In this document: positions 49,761 through 58,600 of the stretch, piece after piece | How positions within the stretch are numbered: the stretch's first letter is position 1 | How the letters are laid out: every line of letters starts with the position of its first letter | Assembly (NCBI RefSeq): GCF_032854445.1 | Contig: NC_088295.1 | Coordinates: 10,839,385-10,903,384, forward strand | DNA: 64,000 nucleotides | DNA from: Liolophura sinensis | Taxonomy: Eukaryota; Mollusca; Polyplacophora; Chitonida; Chitonidae | Direction of reading: 5' to 3' | Notes under the pieces: generated by a model | The model's input: only the letters and a program-made list of their open reading frames with translations | The model's database searches: none | Told to the model about the DNA's origin: nothing | Position numbers and translations under genes: made by a program

Positions 49761-51589
49761 CGGGAAGAGCTTCTTTTGTACCAAGATCGACATGTTTTGA
49801 AGACCTCAGGCTCACAATTCCACTCTGAACTAACTATTCCCGAGTGAGATAATAGAATGATAGGGGACGTGCAGATTGGCTCTGGTAAATTTCTGACTGA
49901 AGAGATTCTGCCCATGTAATGAATGGTGAATTGTTACGAATTACATGGAATGGGTTTGCCGGAGATGTGGCATAATGTATACAGGTAAACAACGGAAACG
50001 CTGTAAGTGTTGCCGTCGCATCGATTTTCAGGTTTAATCGTATTCCTCATTGGGTATTCCTGAATTACCGCTATATGCATCCGCAGATATCCGCAGGTAA
50101 GTTTATATACCGACCTCTTTCATCTATACCTATCTGTATTTGTATAGGTATAGGGCAGGGTGACTTCGAATCAACATACACTACGTGACTTGCTGCAAAT
50201 GAAACTTGTGTACGTGGTGCACTTTGTACCCGTGCAGCAGTGTAGCTTTACCCCTGAGGTGAAGCGCTGTGCACGCCAAATCCATTTTTCTGACTTTGGT
50301 ACGATGCAGTTAGCTGCTGAGCAGGGAGATTTAAGGAGGCCACAGTATTTGTACACATCTAGATCCTGTGAGATTGATATCTTTGAATTATAGCTCTGTA
50401 TAATATTACCTGTTATTTAGTTCTTAAGTGATTTCCTGCAGGTGTTGCATGTGGCGATGCGCAAGAAACTAACAGAATTATTGACATGTTTCTCAATTAT
50501 ATTACGCCGACATAGGAAGATTTATATTAACTGTTATCACAATGTTATGCTTCATCGAACTTTATCTCTACCTCTGTATGTTCGAGGCGCCATTTGTTCT
50601 TAATGTAAGCTCAACACATCAATTTCTTCATTTTTCTTTTTGAATATTGCTTTACGCAATACTCACGAATTTTCAATAACTCCATTCGACCATTATCATA
50701 CGTTGCTGAATTCCTTTGGACGCTTGTCAAAGCAAACGTTTATTCTTGTGCTTATTATAAGCAAGGTAAAGTTGTAAATAAAGAGTCTGTCTTTTTACTG
50801 TTGTTTGGTGTGTAGAACATACTTGAAAATAAGGCAAAGCTACAGTTTCAATGGGCAACGAGTAGCCTTAAGTGCGAGCGTGTAAACACGCTGCTGCATT
50901 GGTCAATAACTTGATACTCGCAAGGAGCAAGAGCTTTACATAACCATCTGTATCAGATACCGAAGGCAACAATGATGATTTCAAGTTAGACATTTGTAAG
51001 TTTTTCATTCTGGCATGCTGATATATAGAAGAAACTTATTCATAACGTAAGTGTATATAAATAAATATCGAAGTGAAGCATTACTTAGACTCTTGCACGC
51101 TACAATGGTTTTGGTTTAAGTTACACGTCGTTTAACATAATGAGGAAATCTTGATCAATTATTTTTCAATTAATTATTTATGGTGCACCTAAAATGAAAT
51201 GATTCTACGTCTCGGTCAGTACTGATTGCTTTTCTTTGCATTCACTGTACAAGCCTTAATTCTCTCTTTCTTTATCTTTTTAATCATTTTTGGGAATGAG
51301 GTAAAGTTGATCTGGAAAATGGTCACGCAGTTAAATGACATTGTGTTTTTCTATCATGGTGGATGATTGCTATATGTGAATGTTTATTATGACGTTTAAA
51401 AATGTTCATGTGATTGGAATACACGCTTTCAAAGTTGACAACTGATGTGAAATAAACCGTACATGATTCTACCGGTAAAAACCGCCCATGTCTAGAACGC
51501 AGGCCACAGATCGGCTGGCAGGAGACATTAAGCACCGAATTAATTATCATCTAAAACAGAACCATGTATGTAAGGCAGCGGTCCGAAAA
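49761..51589. other. Non-coding stretch upstream of the receptor gene
   Basis: No domain-bearing ORF or recognised repeat. Part of it may belong to the receptor gene's distal promoter. Confidence 0.45.
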
Positions 51590-52255
51590 ATGAGCTGTAA
51601 TTTTATTGGTCGTAGAACTATCCAATGACGTAATTCGATACTGCTAGGGCGCGCGACTTCTTTGGCCGGCTGCTGGTGGCGTGTGAAAGCCGGTAGATCT
51701 CGGCCAGTGAAAACAGGCCTGTACTTGCGCCTAACCCTCAGTCGCCACCCAACAGCAGTAATTGGAAGTCATCTCGTCTGGAAGGTTAACAGCTAGGTGT
51801 ATTCGCCGGCAGGGATTAACTTTGCATTAACTTTTTGGATTAGACTGCGTCTGGCTGATGTGCGACTACCTTGTATAGTTTTCCATTTTACGACACTGAG
51901 CGATGATAACAGCAAATAGTACCCTGAAGTTACTGAGGCTGTTCTGAGGTAGTGATCTCGTTTACACACGAGGAGTTACTGCGTCTCTACTCGGTGAATC
52001 TCCCTGGGCAAGAGATCAAAGCTTTCATATAGTGTAAAATCACTTCAAAGTGTGTAGTTGTGTGTTGTTCGCGTGAAGACTGTAACAAGGATTCGTGCGT
52101 TCCTATCAAAGAAGTTGTCACGTTCTGAGGCGTATGTCCCCAGAGCGCTACAGTGACCGTCACATACGGGATATGATTACCAAGGAGGACAGACAAGGTG
52201 ACGAACAGTAGAGTACAACAGCTTGATTCCTCGCGTCCCACTCTGAGGCCACACT
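51590..52255 (+). promoter_or_regulatory. Putative promoter and 5' leader of the receptor gene
   Basis: The stretch is richer in CpG than its surroundings. It has an inverted CCAAT (ATTGG, 51605-51609), a direct CCAAT (51622-51626) overlapping a CRE-like TGACGTAA (51626-51633), and GCGCGCGAC just after. No convincing TATA box precedes the ATG. The last 500 or so bases could be a continuous 5' untranslated leader, but upstream non-coding exons cannot be excluded. An in-frame TGA at 52244-52246, 12 bases before the ATG, fixes the start. Confidence 0.35.
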
Positions 52256-52695
52256 ATGGATACTGAAGGTATCTCCTATGTCCCCAATGAAGGATTTTTG
52301 AATATGACTGACGGCAAGTCGAATGTGACCGGGGACCCTTTGTTGACGCAAAATGTAAAAGGCCAGTGGGACAACCCTTACATTTTACCCTGGTGGCAAC
52401 AGTTAGTTTTCATCCTCGCCTTTGTGGTTATGTTTATCGTTGCGGTTGTGGGTAACTTTGTCGTAATTTGGATAGTACTGGCGCACAAACGAATGCGCAC
52501 TGTGACAAATTACTTTCTGGTGAATCTCGCTATTGCCGACGGCTTGATATCCTTATTCAATACCCTTTTTAACACAGTCTACTTACTCTACGGGAACTGG
52601 CCTTTCGGGAGGAATTACTGTAAATTTAGCATGTTCATCTCCCCATGTACCATATCTGCCAGTGTGTTTACCTTTGTGGCAATAGCCCTTGACAG
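52256..52695 (+). CDS. TKR: Receptor exon 1: N-terminus to TM3
   Basis: It encodes residues 1-146 plus two bases of R147: the extracellular N-terminus with two N-x-T sites, TM1 (about 47-75), TM2 (about 86-112) and TM3 up to the DRY box. The ATG has G at +4 and an in-frame stop 12 bases upstream. The donor is GACAG|GTATAG, splitting the Arg codon of DRY (phase 2). Reading through the donor gives only a short stop-terminated extension, which supports splicing here. Confidence 0.93.
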
Positions 52696-55600
52696 GTATA
52701 GTATTATCTTTGTTTTCCTTTTTTGTCTTGTTGCATGACGAATTTAACCTTGCTTAGTCGTAAATATCTGTTGCTGATAACATTTTACCATAGCCTTCAT
52801 CCACTTGTATACCATAGCAAAACATTTATATTTCCTTGTTAAACAAGGTTTGTGAACATGTAACCTGGTGTTAGCCATTTCAAGGTGTTCCAGCAACCTT
52901 TGCATGGTTCAGCATGTCCGCTTTTCTCCCACCACAAAGTTGTCCGCCGTCATATATATGAATGAAATATTCTGGACTACGGCGTAAAATTCACATCGAA
53001 CAAGTGAGTAAATCACCATTTCAATGATTTTCACAGTTGCTGTCTTCAAAATCATCATTTCAATGAGTTTCACAGTTGCTGTCTTCAAAATCATCATTTC
53101 AATGAGTTTCACAGTTGCTGTCTTCAAAACATTGAGAATGAACAGCTGTCCTTGTATGACAAAGGCTTCTCCTGAGAAAACTGGTCCATGAATAAGCAAA
53201 CCGCATGTTTAAAACCGACTCTTATTAAGTCGCCTGAAGGTTTATGGGAGCCCAGCTTATTTCCCCTGACGATCTATTCGCTATACACATAACATTGCCG
53301 ACGGCTTGATATCCTTATGTATGTGGCATCGCTGAAGTGAAATGTTATTGATGACAATGGAAATAAACACATACATTATTATACCGTAATTTATCATTCC
53401 AGTTGTTTTTCCGGTCTGTGACAGTTACGTCCACTTTCATAACAAACTGTTTTGTATTGTCAAAGATGACGGTAAGACATTAAGAATTACTCCATTATCG
53501 AGCCTAAAGTGTGTAATGACCCGTTTGTATCTTTCCTGGTGATATCCTTTCAATGATATTCGTCATAACTGTGACACTATAAAATTGCTGTTTTTCTGGC
53601 ATACGATGATTTCTTAGCCATTTTACAATATCAATGGTAAACAAATTCATGTTTCTTGATTTTAAGAAGCGTTAACACCGCGCTTGAATACCGTCTCTAA
53701 GGCTAGTAGATTAGTGTGACACGTTGGAGCAACAAAGGAAAGTATGTTTTACTTTCACCTTTTTTTCTGTTTATTATCTCTGCTGTAAAGTCAAAGAATC
53801 GGTTTCACAACAGAATTGAACGTTGAACTAAAATCTGCAGTCCGAATGTGATGAACGTATTAATTTAGTAGATTAGACCAATGATGCAATTTCAGAATTT
53901 TCTAAAAGGCCACGACTCCATACACAACTTTAGTTGGACTCAAATGTGGTATCAGATAGAATTCGTGTCACCGTACAGTAGTCTTTATCCGCGGTTGTGA
54001 TCGCTTCGGTTTGCCGAAGATGCTCCACCATGCTTCATGACATTAACATTGCATGAAATTATCATTCTGGTCACTAACGATTGCTTTCAAAAAAGATGCT
54101 GTTGATAACAACTGATTGAATCGACACTAGTAATTGAGAATGGTTTTGGTGTCCTTTGACAGGAGTTAACTTGTGTCGGAGCTCTAAGCTTTTGGCAGCT
54201 GTGAAGGTGATGGAGTCGAGGAGTTACTGCGAACGGTACTAATGAAAGGGCGTATTGTCTGATAATATGGCACATGTAGTAGATAAAAGTGACGCCTTTC
54301 CACTTCTGCATTGTTGTTACTAAACATTAACAAGCTCTTCTTTCAGTGGCATTTAGATGTTGCTTTGAAAAGTATAACAAATATATGGATCACAACTTCT
54401 CTTTTTCGGTGAGCGACTTTTTTTTCGGTGAGCGACTTTTTATTCGGTGAGCGACTTTTTATTCAGTGAGCGACGTTTCAGTATATGCATACTAATACAG
54501 TTGTCAAGAATAATGATTATTTAATTAATTACTTATACCGTTATCAAGCATAATTAATCATTATGCTTGATAACGGTATTACTACCTATACTCTCGCTGA
54601 ATAAAAAGAAGTTGTGATCTATATATGTGTTATGTTAACTGAAGATCGTAGCAGTGTTAAGTTGCTTATACATATGAAGGGAAGTATACCTTGAAGCACA
54701 AAGACTGTTGTAAACAGACGAACAGAAAACCTTTAAAAAAGGGTGCATGCACTGCACAATATAGTTCCATAAATGAAATTACTGTTATCTGTAAGAGAGT
54801 TCCAGGGTGTTACATTTCACCCATCTAGAAAACACTGAACTACAAAATCTATCATCGATGTCAAACGTGTGTCTCATAATTCATTTAACCTATCAACGAG
54901 ATGAGATCTGTGAAAGTCAGCACCAGGAGAAAAATATCCTAAAGATTTCATCAACACAAAATAATTGTTTGAAATGTTATTTGTCAGTTATACTGTGGTT
55001 TTGTGGAACAAAATAACCGTATAATTCACTACCCACATGTAAACAGTGGCAGATTTAGCCGTCGATTATACATTATTAGCCAGCCTTGATTGCAACATGA
55101 TGTTTCTCAACACAAGGGCAATCGTGTTATTAAAAAAAAACGTATATCGCATAGATATTCATCAAATTGTTCTATTGAACACAACATTTTCATGTTTTAG
55201 GACATTATCTTGAGACTGAATAACGGTGAAATGATCAGTTCTGTAATTTATTGCCATACAAATCATTCTGAGAGTCTGCTTAGACATTCCAGCTTTAATG
55301 GGCGTATTTCGTCCAGCAGTGTGAAATATTTGTAGAATAACAAAAAGACTGATGGCTATCTCCATGAGAAACAAACCGTTGGAGAACCGTAAGGCTGAGT
55401 GGACCTTGGGACACATCGATATTCAGTATAAAATCCTACGAAAAGGTTAATTGTAACACAGACGGGGAATCTGTGTTAGGTACATCTGCTTTGGAACCAT
55501 TTTTATGCATCCTTGAAGAGAGCCAGCCACAGACATAGACGTTAATTTGAATAAAGCAAACAGACGGGATATCTAGTAGTCATTAACCATAAATAAATAA

Positions 55601-58600
55601 CTGGCATCGCACCGTGCAGCTGTTAATCTTATCCCAAATATCTTCCTGTCCAGCTCATTTTGGTTTCCTCTCTGGTCGTTGGTGAGAAGGTCTGCAAATA
55701 ACCTGCGGATTGTCCTAGGTTTCCCCGGGTTCTTTCCGGTTTCCTCCCACCACAATGCTGGCCGCTGTCGTATAAGTGAAATATCACTGAGTACCCAAAG
55801 ATGCGTTAAACGAAGGAGTAAAAAGTCAGCTTGCGTAGATAGTCATCCATGTAACGTTGTCTATATTGATGTCTATTCGTATTTTCTTGTGATTTAATCA
55901 CTAATCTTTATTCCACAAAAGTAATTAAGTTGCCGTTGTCGTGCTAGACGTATTCCGTGGCTATTCATTGGTGAAAAGTGGTGCTTTATTCGGCACAAAA
56001 TCGTTTAAACACAAATAATTTACAGTTCACAATGAGAAATATTTATAGTTTGAACCCTTTAGTGCTTAACCTGAACAAATCATCATACAGAAACAGAACA
56101 TGTGCATGGTGTGTACCTTAGGCATTTATGCAACCCATCCCTCTCCTTGTAACCATACACGCGATTTAATTAGACTGTAAGGTAGATAAGTTTACACACA
56201 TACTATCTAGCTTTATGGAGTAATTACATTTGGTTCGATGTCAAATATACACAGAAATACCTACATCTATGCGTGGTTTGGCACTGTTACGCACTAGTTT
56301 TGTACGTCATTATAATTGGAACACGAAGTTATAAGAAAAGGAAATCATCTGTTAAAATGAACCTCTGTGAATAATAGCTGTGGACATCGGGGCACAATGT
56401 AGTAAACAAGTGACCAAATGTATCTTCTCACCAATATAAAACACCGCTTCTAAGAAAGCAAAAACCAGATCAGTGACGACCGTGTGAAATTTGACAAATA
56501 ATGACACATAGGAGGTGAAATCCGGTATCTTGTCAAGATACAATATCTTGTCAAGATACCGGATTACCCTTTTTTCAAGATTTTTATTAATTGCTGGCTT
56601 AGTCGTAATCGTTGATGGCTGCTTTTTACAAAACTGTTTAGGACAACACATTGCATACTACCACACCTACCCACAGTTAACTATTGAGTGCGAGGTAAAA
56701 CGCCGATCTCTTAGGAATGTAAATAGAAGAAAAGCTTTTGTAAAAACAACTCTCTGGATCCAATTTAAAAAATGAATAAAATAAGAGCAGAAGAAAGGTT
56801 TCCGCATACAGCAGCAAAACTCTCAGTGTAATAAAGCACAACCGTGCACTTATTGTGATGGCGTTAGTTATGTTCAAAAGTATGAATACATTAAACGGAA
56901 AAAGATTTCCAGACTTGCTTTTCATACTTCTCTCAAGATTGTTTCAATTTTGGTTTTCTTGAGATTGATTTTTAAAACTGATAAAGGATGAAAAGGGTCC
57001 AAAATATGGCACCTTGAGCTGACTATTGGAATATTCCTGTACCAGCCGTCAACCAAGCGAATAATCGCCGGCCAATTCCCACAGTAACGCTCAGCACAAA
57101 CTACTGATTCGTGGAAGGGACATACGAAAAGAAAAAAAAAACACAAATAACAACAATTTATTACAGAGTTAAAATTAAATAGACAAAATGTTTGTGAAGG
57201 AGAACACAAATGAAAAAATAATTTCTTTACTGGTCATAGTCACAGTAAAGAAGAAAAAATCTCTTTTTGAAAATATTTTTGAACTCGTAATTTCTATAGT
57301 TAGAAAGAAAGAAAAATTGTCTTTGTGTTGGAAGACTAAAAAACGGGAATTTCTCTCCTAACTGTACTTGTTACTATATTTATTTATTTACTTGATTAGT
57401 GTACTCAAGAATATTTAACCTATACGACGGTGGCCAGCATTACGGTTGGAGAAACCGTGCAGAGCTCTGGGGGAAAACTCCGACCATCCGCAGGTTGTTC
57501 CAAGATCTTCCCAGGTCATTGCGCCGCGCTGGCAGACTAGCTGCCTCGGGTTACCATATTAGACCTTTCCAAAATGATTAATAGGCAGGTCGATTACTGA
57601 AACTTGTCGGCCAAATGATTACTTCTTATTAGTCGTTAATGGCGAGATCCACGACACTATTTGAAAGCCATCACGATCTTACTGTATAACAGTTGAGCCA
57701 TTTCACTGATTCTCCACAGAGTGGACACAAGAGACTTCGAGCTTCAGTGAGGGATGACTCCAACAGGAACAAATTCGGTTGTTCATGTTTCATTTATGTT
57801 GTTAATAAAAACGTTGACATGATTTAAATGGGGAACCAACGGTAGATCTACCGGAAGTTAAATTTGCTAAACTATGGCATGTTCAGGCACCGGTTTCAAC
57901 TTTGATTTCAGCTGGTGGCGAAATTATTCAACACGATGAATATACCGCCCATACCCGTGATGTAGACTAAAACTGTGAAAGCACTGTATTTGTTCATTGT
58001 TCGGAGGTTAGACCCTTAACATTGTCTTGCCAGCTGTTACACTGTCTTCACTGCTCTGGGTTTTGTTCTCTATGCTGTCCGTCTTTATTTGTATTGATAC
58101 TGTGTCAATGAGCCGTGATTTCCACTTATAATTGGCAAACTGTCTGGACCTATGTTCAAGGTGATCAACACAAAAGGGCAATGTTGTAAGGGAAGGTTAT
58201 TTAAATCCCATAATTAATGTTCTCAAACCATTTGCAATGTTTTCGTATTTTTCAGATACATGGCGATAATCCATCCACTAAAACCTCGCTGGCCAGCCCG
58301 TGTTGTCATTGGAATAATCGGGGCCATCTGGTTCACCTCCATCGGTATTTCCTTGCCCAACCTTATGTTTGCGGAGACGCACAGCTACCGTTACGACAGT
58401 GGACGAATAAGAACCATTTGTGTTTTGAACTGGCCTGACGGCGTGTACAAAACTATGGATTTTGTGTAAGTTATTTTCCTGAATGTTTTGTTTTTATTTA
58501 AGCTAATGAGGAATCTGTGCGCTAAATAAAGTGTTCTTTGTTTGACGGACACTCTGGTGGGTAGGTAAGATCGATGCTCGGAAAATCTCACCAGACTGTA

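Larger units (their letters stand above)
52696..58255 (+). other. Receptor intron 1 (5.56 kb)
   Basis: GT (52696) to AG (58254-58255, preceded by TTTCGTATTTTTC). It holds three SINE fragments, a 39-bp minisatellite, a 25-bp copy of exon 1 sequence, a foldback element and a separate hairpin. I found no additional exon-like ORF. Confidence 0.88.

Noticed and set aside
52909-53199. Minus-strand ORF with a repeated TATVKLIEMMI-type peptide
   Set aside because: It translates the 39-bp minisatellite and a SINE edge. The open frame follows from the repeat unit being divisible by three.
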